A DNA stretch of 20,058 bases from JAVEVF01 sp034005175 (GTDB lineage Bacteria; Actinomycetota; Coriobacteriia; Anaerosomatales; SLCP01), in assembly GCA_034005175.1 (NCBI GenBank), contig JAVEVF010000025.1:1-20058 (forward strand), in the 5' to 3' direction. Of this stretch, positions 1 through 7,892 are shown one piece after another (positions within the stretch are counted from its first letter, which is position 1; every line of letters starts with the position of its first letter). The translations under genes and the position numbers were made by a program. The notes beneath the pieces are model-generated. The model had not been told where the DNA came from, did not search any database, and saw only the letters and a list, made by a program, of their open reading frames with translations.

Positions 1-90
1 TACCGTACCCCCCTTGCTAACCACGATCCCCAACGGGGCCGTCTCTTCCTGTTCGCACACACCACGATACTGCACACGTCTCTCCGACGC

Positions 91-127
91 GAAACAAAGG
101 GCCCTGACGCGATCGCGTCAGGGCCCT
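91..127 (-). terminator. Intrinsic terminator after groEL
   Basis: Bases 98-127 form a perfect 30-base palindrome, giving a 13-bp GC-rich stem around a GATC centre. Read on the minus strand it is followed at once by TTGTTTC, a short T-rich run. It starts 34 bases beyond the groEL stop codon, so it very likely ends the groES-groEL transcript. The T tract is broken by G and C, so strength is uncertain. Being a perfect palindrome it could also fold in transcripts from the other side, but the T tract is only on the minus-strand side. Bases 1-90 show no gene. Confidence 0.85.
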
Positions 128-160
128 CATGCGCCATCCGCGCGTGCGGACAGACAATTC

Positions 161-1795
161 TTACATCATCCCGCCCATGCCGCCCATGCCAGCCATCGCA
201 GCAGCCGCTGCAGCGTCATCCTTGGCAGGCACGTCATTGACGGTGGTCTCGGTGATGAGGATGAGCGCGGCAATCGACGCGGCGTTCTGCAACGCGAAGC
301 GCACGACCTTCACCGGGTCGATGACGCCCATAGCCATCAGGTCGCCGTACTCGCCGGTCGCACCGTTCAGACCAAAGCCCTTGCTGCCCTCATTGCGGAC
401 CTTCTCAACCACGACCGAGCCCTCGAAGCCCGCGTTGGATGCGATGGTCTTCAGCGGCTCATCGATCGCCTTGCGGATGATCTTCACGCCGACCATCTCT
501 TCCTCATCAAGCTCAAGCGCCTCAAGCGCGCCAGCGGTATCCACCAGCGCCACGCCGCCACCGGCGACGATGCCTTCCTCGACCGCAGCGCGAGTCGCCT
601 GAAGCGCGTCCTCGATGCGGTGCTTCTTCTCCTTGAGCTCCACCTCGGTGGCAGCGCCGACCTTGATGACAGCCACGCCGCCGGAGAGCTTCGCCAGACG
701 CTCCTGGAGCTTCTCGCGGTCGAAGTCCGAATCGGAGTTCTCGATCTCGGTCTTGATCTGGCTGATGCGAGCCTTGATGTCGTCCTCAGAACCGCCGCCA
801 TCGATGATGGTGGTGGCTTCCTTCGTGATCTTGACGGTCTTGGCACGACCGAGCATATCGAGCGTGGCGCTCTCAAGCTTCATGCCAAGCTCGTCGGAGA
901 TGACCTTGCCGCCCGCCACCACGGCGATGTCTTCAAGCATGCGCTTGCGGCGATCCCCGAAGCCCGGTGCCTTGACGGCAACTGCGGTGAAGGTGCCGCG
1001 CAGCTTGTTCACGACAAGCGTCGCAAGAGCCTCGCCCTCGACGTCCTCGGCGATGATGAGCAACTGCTTGCCGGCCTGCATGACCTTCTCGAGAACGGGA
1101 AGCAGATCTTGGATCGACCCTATCTTCTGGTTCGCGATGAGGATGTAGGGCTCGCTCAGCACTGCCTCCATGCGGTCGGGGTCAGTGACCATATACGGGG
1201 AGATGTAGCCCTTGTCGAACTGCATACCCTCGACGGTGTCGATATCGATACCGAAGGTCTGGGACTCCTCGACGGTGATGACACCGTCCTTGCCCACGAC
1301 CTCCATGGCCTCGGCGATCTTGTTGCCGATGACCTCGTCGGCAGCCGAGATGGCACCCACGTGCGCGATCTCTTCCTTGTCCTCGACGTCCTTCGCGTTG
1401 GCCTTCATGGTCGCGACGACAGCTTCGACGGACTTCTCGATGCCGCGCTTGATGGCAAGCGGGTTGGAACCGGCCGCGACATTGCGCAGACCCTCGCGAA
1501 CGATGACCTGAGCGAGCAGCGTAGCGGTGGTGGTGCCGTCACCTGCAACGTCGTTGGTCTTGGTGGCGACTTCTTTGACGAGCTGTGCGCCCATGTTCTC
1601 CAGGGCGTCCTCGAGTTCGATCTCCTTGGCGATGGTCACACCATCGTTGGTGATTGTAGGTGCGCCGAACTTCTTGTCCAGCACAACGTAACGGCCCTTC
1701 GGGCCAAGGGTGACCTTCACCGCGTCGGCCAGCTTGTTGACGCCAGCCTCAAGCCCTCTGCGGGCCTCCTCGTCGAAACGTATCTCTTTAGACAT
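161..1795 (-). CDS. groEL: Chaperonin GroEL (Hsp60, 60 kDa subunit)
   Basis: ATP-driven cytoplasmic chaperonin that encloses unfolded proteins in a double-ring cage capped by GroES. The protein has 544 residues, the usual length. The N-terminal equatorial domain carries the nucleotide-binding motif GDGTTT at 86-91. The second equatorial segment carries DALQATRA at 396-403, where D396 matches the ATP-hydrolysing aspartate of the family. The C-terminus is the typical flexible Gly-Met tail (MAGMGGMGGMM). The ATG start is preceded by a GGAGGA ribosome binding site about 8-9 bases upstream. It lies 43 bases downstream of groES and is probably cotranscribed under CIRCE/HrcA control, with a palindromic terminator following. 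No anomaly was seen in the key residues. Identification is near certain. Confidence 0.98.
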   Translation of the reverse strand: MSKEIRFDEEARRGLEAGVNKLADAVKVTLGPKGRYVVLDKKFGAPTITNDGVTIAKEIELEDALENMGAQLVKEVATKTNDVAGDGTTTATLLAQVIVREGLRNVAAGSNPLAIKRGIEKSVEAVVATMKANAKDVEDKEEIAHVGAISAADEVIGNKIAEAMEVVGKDGVITVEESQTFGIDIDTVEGMQFDKGYISPYMVTDPDRMEAVLSEPYILIANQKIGSIQDLLPVLEKVMQAGKQLLIIAEDVEGEALATLVVNKLRGTFTAVAVKAPGFGDRRKRMLEDIAVVAGGKVISDELGMKLESATLDMLGRAKTVKITKEATTIIDGGGSEDDIKARISQIKTEIENSDSDFDREKLQERLAKLSGGVAVIKVGAATEVELKEKKHRIEDALQATRAAVEEGIVAGGGVALVDTAGALEALELDEEEMVGVKIIRKAIDEPLKTIASNAGFEGSVVVEKVRNEGSKGFGLNGATGEYGDLMAMGVIDPVKVVRFALQNAASIAALILITETTVNDVPAKDDAAAAAAMAGMGGMGGMM

Positions 1796-1838
1796 GTTGC
1801 GTAGTCTCCTCCTTCAGGGGTTCTCGTGAAGCCAGCGT

Positions 1839-2129
1839 CTAGATGACGACGGCGATGATGTCACGCTCGGCGTCGAGGATCTTGTACTCGACACCATCGA
1901 TCTTGACCTCCGAGCCACCGTACTTGCTGTAGATGACCGTGTCGCCGACCTTGACATCGATGGGAACACGGGTGCCGTCATCCTTGAGCTTGCCGTCGCC
2001 GATGGCCACGACCTCGCCGCGCTGCGGCTTCTCCTGGGCGGTGTCCGGGATGAACAGACCGCTCTTGGTCTGCTCTTCGGCCTCCGCCGGCTTGACGATC
2101 ACGCGATCGCCCAACGGCTTGAGATTCAT
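1839..2129 (-). CDS. groES: Co-chaperonin GroES (10 kDa)
   Basis: Heptameric lid of the GroEL cage. The protein is 96 residues from MNLKPLGDR, a normal GroES length. The mobile loop that docks on GroEL is visible (EEQTKSGLFIPDTAQEKP, about residues 17-34), followed by the conserved GDTVIYSKYGG segment and a C-terminal RDIIAVV. I chose the ATG at 2127-2129 because AGGAGG sits 7 bases upstream (2137-2142) and because GroES proteins begin here. An in-frame ATG ten codons upstream (2157-2159) has no Shine-Dalgarno and would add a non-homologous stretch. It is first gene of the groES-groEL transcript, with a leader of roughly 165 bases behind a CIRCE operator. Confidence 0.97.
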   Translation of the reverse strand: MNLKPLGDRVIVKPAEAEEQTKSGLFIPDTAQEKPQRGEVVAIGDGKLKDDGTRVPIDVKVGDTVIYSKYGGSEVKIDGVEYKILDAERDIIAVVI

Positions 2130-2264
2130 GTGATGCCCTCCTGTGTTGATGTCCGACATGCCGAAATACCATCTTGGCGCGACGCCCTGACGAAAGGAGT
2201 GATTCGCTATCGTCTGTCAGCCGCACTGAGGTATGTACCCGTTCGCAGCTGGAGCAGTCGCGTG

Positions 2265-2291
2265 CTAGCACTCACGGTGGCCGAGTGCCAA
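2265..2291. promoter_or_regulatory. CIRCE operator (HrcA-binding inverted repeat)
   Basis: The plus strand reads CTAGCACTC, nine spacer bases, then GAGTGCCAA. The CIRCE consensus is TTAGCACTC-N9-GAGTGCTAA, so 16 of 18 arm positions match and the spacer length is exact. It lies just downstream of the predicted -10 box of groES on the minus strand, where bound HrcA would block transcription. HrcA repression of groE through CIRCE is well established in many bacteria; that this genome encodes HrcA is inferred, as no hrcA lies in the window. Confidence 0.95.
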
Positions 2292-2300
2292 CAGTCATAG

Positions 2301-2329
2301 ATTCTAGTATGGGCGGCAACACATTTCAA
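2301..2329 (-). promoter_or_regulatory. groES-groEL promoter, housekeeping sigma type
   Basis: On the minus strand the -35 box TTGAAA (2324-2329) and the -10 box TAGAAT (2301-2306) are separated by exactly 17 bases. Each box has one mismatch to the TTGACA/TATAAT consensus. The predicted start site, about 7 bases past the -10, falls at about 2294, immediately next to the CIRCE operator. Position, spacing and operator together make this a convincing promoter. Confidence 0.85.
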
Positions 2330-2350
2330 CCCGTCTCACCTGGGATTTTC

Positions 2351-2378
2351 AAAGACAGGTTGAGTGCGATGCGCTCAA
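2351..2378 (-). terminator. Possible weak terminator after the GAPDH gene
   Basis: Bases 2360-2378 can form a short hairpin with arms TTGAG and CTCAA and two further pairs beyond one mismatch (minus strand). The next bases are CCTGTCTTT, a poor T tract. It lies between the GAPDH stop codon and the groES promoter, where a terminator is expected, but the stem is weak. Read-through into groES-groEL is possible. Confidence 0.25.
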
Positions 2379-2409
2379 GTCCAGGAGGGCCGCCAAGTAA
2401 CCGCGCAGT

Positions 2410-3645
2410 TTACATGTTCCTTGCGACGTGGCTCGTAAGCTCGCCGAGTCTTCGCGTGTAGCTGCCCATCTCGTTGTCGTACCATCCGAATACCTTCACG
2501 TGCGTGAGCGGGATGCGCTGTTCGCGAACCGCCCCCCCACCGCCGGACTCGAAATCGGGCAGCCTGATGTCCACGAGTCCCGTACGCGTGTGCGTCTCGG
2601 TGGCCTCAATCACCACCGCGGCATCTTCTCCCAACATGTCCGCTGAGACGTTCTGCTCCTCGCTGTACTTGAGCAGCCCTCGCGCCTCACCCTCGGCGGC
2701 CTGCCGGTAGATATCGTTGATGGCATCCCGGTCGACAGTCACGGTGCCGTCGGGCAACGTCTCGCTTTGGAACGTGGCGTTTAAGACGATGAGGCTCACG
2801 CTCGCGGTGGGTATGCGCACAGAATCGGCCATGAAGCCGATTCGCGCGACCTCCGGCATCACCTGCTCAAGAGCCTTCGCAGCATTCGTTGAGGTGAGGA
2901 TGATGTTGTCCAGCGCAGCGCGGGTCTTGCGCAGGTCGGTTGCGCCAGCCGCCGGAACAGCGTCGAGCACCGGCTGGCTGCTCGTGACCGCGTGGACGGT
3001 GCTCATCCCCGCAGTGATCATGTTGCGCGTGAGGTCGCGCGCAAGAAGCGGCCTCATCATGTGAGCGAGAGCTGTCGTCGTGCACGACGCCGCCGAGATG
3101 ACCTTGTGTCTGCTAGGGTCGAAATCAGTGTGGTTAATGCCATTGATGAGAATCGCGGCATCCTGCGGAAGCGGTGTGCCGGCTGTCTTGATCTTGAACG
3201 GAGAGCTTTGCACCACCGCGCGGGCGCCTGCCGCCAGGTGCCCACGCAGGGAGCCCTTAGAATCATCAGCATCGGCATGAGGGTCGCGAAACCGGCCGGT
3301 GCAATCCACCACCAGGCTCGCGCCGTGCTCTCGCCACGAGATGTCCTTGGGATTTCGGTCCTGATGAAGAACCACGACCTCCTTGCCGTGAGCCCTGATG
3401 ACGCCCGCTGCTTCGTCAACAACCTGGATATCACGTGTGCCCTTGACGCCGAACAGATAGCGGTGCAGCTGCCCATAGGTGCTGTCCTTGCTCAGGTACT
3501 GGATGACGGAGTCAAGCGAGGTGCCCACCTGTCGGCCTTGATTCACCACAAAGCGGTCGAAGTCCCCCTGGCCGAGGTGGTACCAAAGGGTGAGCTTCCC
3601 GATGCGCCCCAATCCGTTGATGCCTAGCGTACGCTCCGCACCCAT
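2410..3645 (-). CDS. Divergent glyceraldehyde-3-phosphate dehydrogenase family protein
   Basis: Phosphorylating GAPDH-type dehydrogenase, normally oxidising glyceraldehyde-3-phosphate with NAD(P) and phosphate. The Rossmann start NGLGRIGKLT lies near the N-terminus. Counting from the TTG two codons upstream, the catalytic Cys is C190 in SAASCTTTALA (usual form SNASCTTNCLAP) and the catalytic His is H220 in MSTVHAVTSSQ. The C-terminus has WYDNEMGSYTRR (usual WYDNEWGYSNR). The 411 residues exceed the usual 330-340, with extra length around residues 45-75 and elsewhere. The NAD-specifying Asp after VVN is absent, so the cofactor could differ; that is inference. I start at the ATG at 3643-3645 because AGGAGG lies 8 bases upstream; the TTG is only 2 bases from that site. 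It follows the dikinase-like gene by 61 bases and is probably in its operon. Family certain, glycolytic role not. Confidence 0.88.
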   Translation of the reverse strand: MGAERTLGINGLGRIGKLTLWYHLGQGDFDRFVVNQGRQVGTSLDSVIQYLSKDSTYGQLHRYLFGVKGTRDIQVVDEAAGVIRAHGKEVVVLHQDRNPKDISWREHGASLVVDCTGRFRDPHADADDSKGSLRGHLAAGARAVVQSSPFKIKTAGTPLPQDAAILINGINHTDFDPSRHKVISAASCTTTALAHMMRPLLARDLTRNMITAGMSTVHAVTSSQPVLDAVPAAGATDLRKTRAALDNIILTSTNAAKALEQVMPEVARIGFMADSVRIPTASVSLIVLNATFQSETLPDGTVTVDRDAINDIYRQAAEGEARGLLKYSEEQNVSADMLGEDAAVVIEATETHTRTGLVDIRLPDFESGGGGAVREQRIPLTHVKVFGWYDNEMGSYTRRLGELTSHVARNM

Positions 3646-3653
3646 CAGCAAGA

Positions 3654-3659
3654 CCTCCT
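3654..3659 (-). promoter_or_regulatory. Shine-Dalgarno deciding the GAPDH start
   Basis: AGGAGG on the minus strand. It is 8 bases from the ATG at 3643-3645 and only 2 bases from the in-frame TTG at 3649-3651. Normal spacing favours the ATG, shortening the protein by two residues. Confidence 0.75.
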
Positions 3660-3706
3660 GTCACTTCGAACCATGTATCCTTGCGCTCCTGCCAAGACGC
3701 CGAGAC

Positions 3707-6700
3707 TTACGAGGTCACGATCGGGACCTTCCCGCGAAAGATATTCCCCGTACGCCCATCGATGGATAGCCACTCCCCCACCTCCACCCTCTTCCCCGCG
3801 ATGACTGCGACTCCTCGATGTTCGTCCACCTCAAGCGCACGGCAGTCGACGACTGCCGCTTTTCCGAGGCGTTTGGCCGTCACCGCCGCATGCGATGTGG
3901 CTCCACCTCGGGCGGTGAGCATGCCGGACACCTTGGCGATCATCGTGATGTCCTCCGGAACGGTGTCAGGCCTCAGCAGCAAGATGTCTTCTTCCGGATG
4001 ATTCTCAAGCAGCTGCTCGATGTGGGCGTCGGTGATGGCTACCCTACCAGCGTACGCACCTCCTGATACCCCCGTCCCCTCGGCGATGGCGCGCTGGAAA
4101 TGGGGCGATGACGTATCGAATCGCGGCCGCTGCCCCACCTGATGCTGCACCATCGCACGCTTCTGCAGGATGTACAGACCGTCCTGTGAAGCCGACTCGA
4201 AGGTGAACTCGATCTCTTGAGGGTCGAACTCCCTCACATCCACGAGGTCACGCGCAACGTGCAACAGGGCTTGGTAGACATCTGGGAACTGGCTTTCCAG
4301 AGAGCCTTCGACCCCACGATAGGAAGAGCCTCCGAGGCGCTGAGTCTCTGAGATCGGCAAGGGATATACCAGCCCGCCCACAAGGTCGTCGCCCTGGCAC
4401 TGAATGGCGAAGTCACCGAACAGCCGCACCTGGCGGCTCGTGGGGTCGAGTGGGTCGTGAGTGAAGACCACACCCGAACCTGACTGCTTGTTGAGATTGC
4501 CGAACACCATGCGCTGCACGATTACTGCGGTTCCCCATTCCTGTGCAATACCCAGATACTCGCGGTACAGCACGGCTTCGGGAGAGTCCCAGGATTCCAG
4601 GACCTTTGTCACGCAAGCGATCACCTGGTCAAAGGGGTCGTCCAAGAACCTCACGCCGAGGTCCTCAGCACCAGCTCTGTACGCGTAAGCGAGATCGCGC
4701 ATATGTCCGGGCTCGAAGTCGAGCTTGCGCTCCACTCCGTGGCTGACCTTGAACTCGTTGATGATGGCATCGAAGAAATCCCTGCTCACTCCCGCCGTCA
4801 TCGCCCATGATTGGAGGAACCGTCGGTACGAATCCCAGGCGGCCCACTCAAAACCCGGCTTCTCGGAGAGTGTCTCCGCGAGGACGTCGTTAAGACCCAC
4901 ATCCACGAGCGTGGCCATCGAGCCGGGCATGGAGATGGCTGCGCCCGAGCGTACCGACAGCGTGAGCAAACACCCGGGATCGTCGAGGCGAAGGCCGGTC
5001 TGCAGCTCAAGACCGCCGAGTGCACGGCGAATCCGCTCGACCGCATCGGCATACAGGGGCCTGTACGAGAACGCCGGCCGCGCTCGGAAGAGCTCGGTTG
5101 TGAGAATGAAGCCCTGCGGAACGTTGTGCCCATACGACGCCATCTGCTTGAGGCCAAGCCCTTTGAAACCGAGTGTCCGTTGATCATCGGTATCGGGTCT
5201 CGGCATGTGGAGAGGCGAGATCAACCGCTCGGGGTCGTAGTTCATCATGCGCGTGAGCCCCTTGCCGCTCAACCGCCCTGCAAGCATGGATATCCTGCGT
5301 GAGGCCATCGCCACATAGCGGTCAAGAGCCTGCATGCCGAGCGCTGTCACCAGCACCTCTCGGATGACCATCTCTGCAGCTGCGTCGGCAGAGACTGAGC
5401 GCACCGCACACGATGGCGGCTCGCGCTGCAGGATGGTGCGCAGGCTTTGGTCGTGGCTGAGCACAGACATCCTCGCCACCTCGGTGACTGATCCCACGAT
5501 GAACTGGAAGACGTTCTGGTACTGGTGAAAGGTGAAGCTGTAGCTGCCCAGACTGGACTCCAGCAAGCGCAGGTTGGCGCTCAGGCTGTGGGAGTCGATG
5601 CCATCCACGGCAAGCGCACGCTCGAACCTTCTGATCGTCACGGCCATGTTGCGCAGGGAGTGGCGGTTCACATAGGTTTCGATGTCATGAACGACGAGGT
5701 CCTCCAGCAGGAGCTCGACCAGCTGCTCCACCCGAAACGACAGGCCCAGCGCGTCCAGCTTCGTCTCACTGTACGTGCCATACATCGAAGGGATGCCAGC
5801 GGCGATGTGGCGCTTCTGGTAGAAGTTCTCGACCGCTGTGGAGGGCGCGGGATCGAGAACCACCTCCTTCAGATGCTCCAGCACGCCGAGCGCCGCATCA
5901 AGCAACCGATCGCGCGTGGCTGGTGACCGGTCTACCCCCCAGCCACCCAGCGCATCACAGAACTCCTGCCTCACGGCGCTGGGCAGCGTGCGATGGTCGC
6001 TCACCGACGCGCCCACATCATCGGCCGAAGGAGAGTACTTGTGCGCGAGCAGCTGGTGCGTGCGCACCATGAGAGCCACTCGGCGAGGCCCAGTGGAGAC
6101 ATCGTCACTCTCATCTGCCTGCTTCTGCAAGAGGTCTTGGAGCGCGGATGGCGGCAATGCCACAAGACGGTCCAGGAACAACGCGACATCCGAATCACTG
6201 GCAGCGTCTATAGAGCCTTTGACGCCAAGCCGCTGCCACAAGCCCGCCAAGACCCTGTGTGGTTGCTCGGCCCACATACGCTCTCGCACGACAGCAGCCG
6301 CTGCCATCTCGGAGAGATACGGTTGTGCGAGGGTTGGATCAAGTGTCGTCCAGTACGAGAGAACCGTCCGGCTAAACGCCACGAGCCGGTTTGAGGACTC
6401 GGCGTGGGACTGCTTGCGCAAGAAGTGCATGAGGGTGTCCTTGCGGCCACAGATCTCGTCGAGCTCGGTCGAGGCAGCACGCAACTCCCCCTCGGCGCCG
6501 ACCTCGCTGAAGTACACAGGAAACGTCCTCAGGAGCTGCTTGGCTACAAAGTAGATGGGCCGGATGTCTGCGTTGAGGAACCGGGTCACATCGCGTTGGA
6601 ACACATCGGTATCGGAAACATGCACGCCACCGAGACGCAGGTGGACGTTGAGCGCCGCCGCCAGCCGCTCGTACAGGGCGGGATTAGACTCTATGATCGT

Positions 6701-7879
6701 CATCCAACAACGGATGTTGGGGACGTGATAGGGGTTCACCACCGTCGCCCAGTCATCGGTGGCGCCTCGGATGTCAGGACACTGGAACTCCCATGACAGC
6801 GCGTCTTCTATCAGGTGATCCGCCGCCCGCACGTTTCCGACCTGTCCGATCGCCACACCGATGGTCTCGTAACACTGAAACCGCATGAGGAGGAATTCGT
6901 CGTCATGCGTGCGGAAGAAGCGCGTGAGACGGCTGAGGATGCGCTCCGCATCACCCCCTCTGGAAGGCTCCATGAGCTGCTTGACCACGCCGAGGAGGTG
7001 GGCGATGACCTCAGACTGCCTGTACCCCAGCGTATCGTCTTTGAGAAGATACAGGCTCACCGAGAACCGGTCTTCTAGCTCGTCGATGAGAAAGAGCGCA
7101 TCAACGGCCTGATCGATGATGTCGGAGAACAATGGCAGCTTGGCACTGAGAAGCTCAGAGATGGACGCGCTCTTCGCCGTATCCTCCAATGATGATATGC
7201 GTGCCGGTTCCAGCATCGCGAAAGAGTCCGTGACCTTCTCGGGGGTGATGAGCTCAGCTTCGCTGGAGTGCGCCCACTGCACCAGCGCAAGCCGATCACG
7301 CAGTCTCTCATAGCCTACGCCTAGGAGGTCACGATAGAAGCGCGAGAACTCCACCTCAAGCGAAGGGATTCTCGTGGCAAGCTGGACAAGGTCACGCAGG
7401 AGCACATCACGCTCTAACGCGGCGCGAGGCTGATCTGTAAGCACCTGCGCCACGCATGCGCCCACGGCGTGCATAGATGGCTCGTACGAGTCAGCGAACG
7501 GTCCATCGAGCACCATGATGCACCACGACGCGAGTTGGCGCAGGAGGCGCGAAGCCTGATCATCAGAAAGCGGTGTGTTGAAGAGACCTAAGACGAGCTC
7601 GGACAGCAGCTCGAACAGGTATGCACGCTCCTCGGATCTCTCGAAGTACGTCCAGTTGCGCAACAGCGTGGTCTGGAATCCTTCGATAACATGCTCGAGG
7701 TTGCGAAACGTGTGGAAGTACTCGGCAAGGGTACGCACGAGATCCGTGCGCACACCGTGAAAGCCCGAAACCGCCTGTACCAAAGGCAGGTAGCGATCGG
7801 GAATCACTACCTCTTGAGCGGTACCGGCGATGTTCGCCCTGAGGGCATCAGAATCGAACGGCACTTCAACGTGTCTCAT
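3707..7879 (-). CDS. Large PPDK-like ATP-grasp/phosphohistidine protein without PEP-binding barrel
   Basis: A 1390-residue protein. Residues about 895-1250 match the pyruvate phosphate dikinase ATP-grasp domain: LGFKGLGLKQM with K906, SVRSGAAISMPGSM with R977, QRMVFGN at 1122-1128, SGSGVVFTHDP, and GDFAIQCQGDDLVGG around D1156 (usually GE, so a conservative change). Residues about 1270-1385 are the swivel domain; GGATSHAAV holds H1330, the expected phosphocarrier, with the Thr two residues earlier kept. The protein stops 60 residues after H1330, so the roughly 350-residue PEP/pyruvate TIM barrel is missing. Residues 1-890 are mostly predicted helix and unrecognised, including QKRHIAAGIPSMYG at 688-701. 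It probably moves phosphate from ATP via His to an unknown acceptor; this is inference. No signal peptide or membrane segment is evident. The ATG has no Shine-Dalgarno. It stands 109 bases after tsaD and 61 before the GAPDH-like gene. Confidence 0.85.
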   Translation of the reverse strand: MRHVEVPFDSDALRANIAGTAQEVVIPDRYLPLVQAVSGFHGVRTDLVRTLAEYFHTFRNLEHVIEGFQTTLLRNWTYFERSEERAYLFELLSELVLGLFNTPLSDDQASRLLRQLASWCIMVLDGPFADSYEPSMHAVGACVAQVLTDQPRAALERDVLLRDLVQLATRIPSLEVEFSRFYRDLLGVGYERLRDRLALVQWAHSSEAELITPEKVTDSFAMLEPARISSLEDTAKSASISELLSAKLPLFSDIIDQAVDALFLIDELEDRFSVSLYLLKDDTLGYRQSEVIAHLLGVVKQLMEPSRGGDAERILSRLTRFFRTHDDEFLLMRFQCYETIGVAIGQVGNVRAADHLIEDALSWEFQCPDIRGATDDWATVVNPYHVPNIRCWMTIIESNPALYERLAAALNVHLRLGGVHVSDTDVFQRDVTRFLNADIRPIYFVAKQLLRTFPVYFSEVGAEGELRAASTELDEICGRKDTLMHFLRKQSHAESSNRLVAFSRTVLSYWTTLDPTLAQPYLSEMAAAAVVRERMWAEQPHRVLAGLWQRLGVKGSIDAASDSDVALFLDRLVALPPSALQDLLQKQADESDDVSTGPRRVALMVRTHQLLAHKYSPSADDVGASVSDHRTLPSAVRQEFCDALGGWGVDRSPATRDRLLDAALGVLEHLKEVVLDPAPSTAVENFYQKRHIAAGIPSMYGTYSETKLDALGLSFRVEQLVELLLEDLVVHDIETYVNRHSLRNMAVTIRRFERALAVDGIDSHSLSANLRLLESSLGSYSFTFHQYQNVFQFIVGSVTEVARMSVLSHDQSLRTILQREPPSCAVRSVSADAAAEMVIREVLVTALGMQALDRYVAMASRRISMLAGRLSGKGLTRMMNYDPERLISPLHMPRPDTDDQRTLGFKGLGLKQMASYGHNVPQGFILTTELFRARPAFSYRPLYADAVERIRRALGGLELQTGLRLDDPGCLLTLSVRSGAAISMPGSMATLVDVGLNDVLAETLSEKPGFEWAAWDSYRRFLQSWAMTAGVSRDFFDAIINEFKVSHGVERKLDFEPGHMRDLAYAYRAGAEDLGVRFLDDPFDQVIACVTKVLESWDSPEAVLYREYLGIAQEWGTAVIVQRMVFGNLNKQSGSGVVFTHDPLDPTSRQVRLFGDFAIQCQGDDLVGGLVYPLPISETQRLGGSSYRGVEGSLESQFPDVYQALLHVARDLVDVREFDPQEIEFTFESASQDGLYILQKRAMVQHQVGQRPRFDTSSPHFQRAIAEGTGVSGGAYAGRVAITDAHIEQLLENHPEEDILLLRPDTVPEDITMIAKVSGMLTARGGATSHAAVTAKRLGKAAVVDCRALEVDEHRGVAVIAGKRVEVGEWLSIDGRTGNIFRGKVPIVTS

Positions 7880-7886
7880 CGAGAAG

Positions 7887-7892
7887 ATGATA
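7887..7892 (-). promoter_or_regulatory. Possible -10 box giving a leaderless dikinase-like mRNA
   Basis: TATCAT on the minus strand ends 7 bases before the ATG of the dikinase-like gene, so transcription would begin at or next to the start codon. This agrees with the absence of a Shine-Dalgarno there. No convincing -35 box is visible. Leaderless messages are common in actinobacteria, but here it is a guess from spacing alone. Confidence 0.3.

Noticed and set aside
14..1804. Long plus-strand open frame opposite groEL, about 596 codons
   Set aside because: It is the antisense of a certain groEL, has no ribosome binding site or family resemblance, and arises from GC-rich codon bias.
2130..2159. 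Ten-residue N-terminal extension of GroES
   Set aside because: The upstream ATG lacks a Shine-Dalgarno, while the inner ATG has AGGAGG at ideal spacing and matches the usual GroES start.
5525..7078. Several plus-strand open frames of 90-240 codons opposite the dikinase-like gene
   Set aside because: They are shadows: none has a ribosome binding site, a recognisable domain or a neighbour in the same direction.
3707..7879. Annotation as a true pyruvate phosphate dikinase or PEP synthase
   Set aside because: The chain ends 60 residues after the phosphohistidine, so the PEP/pyruvate-binding barrel is absent.
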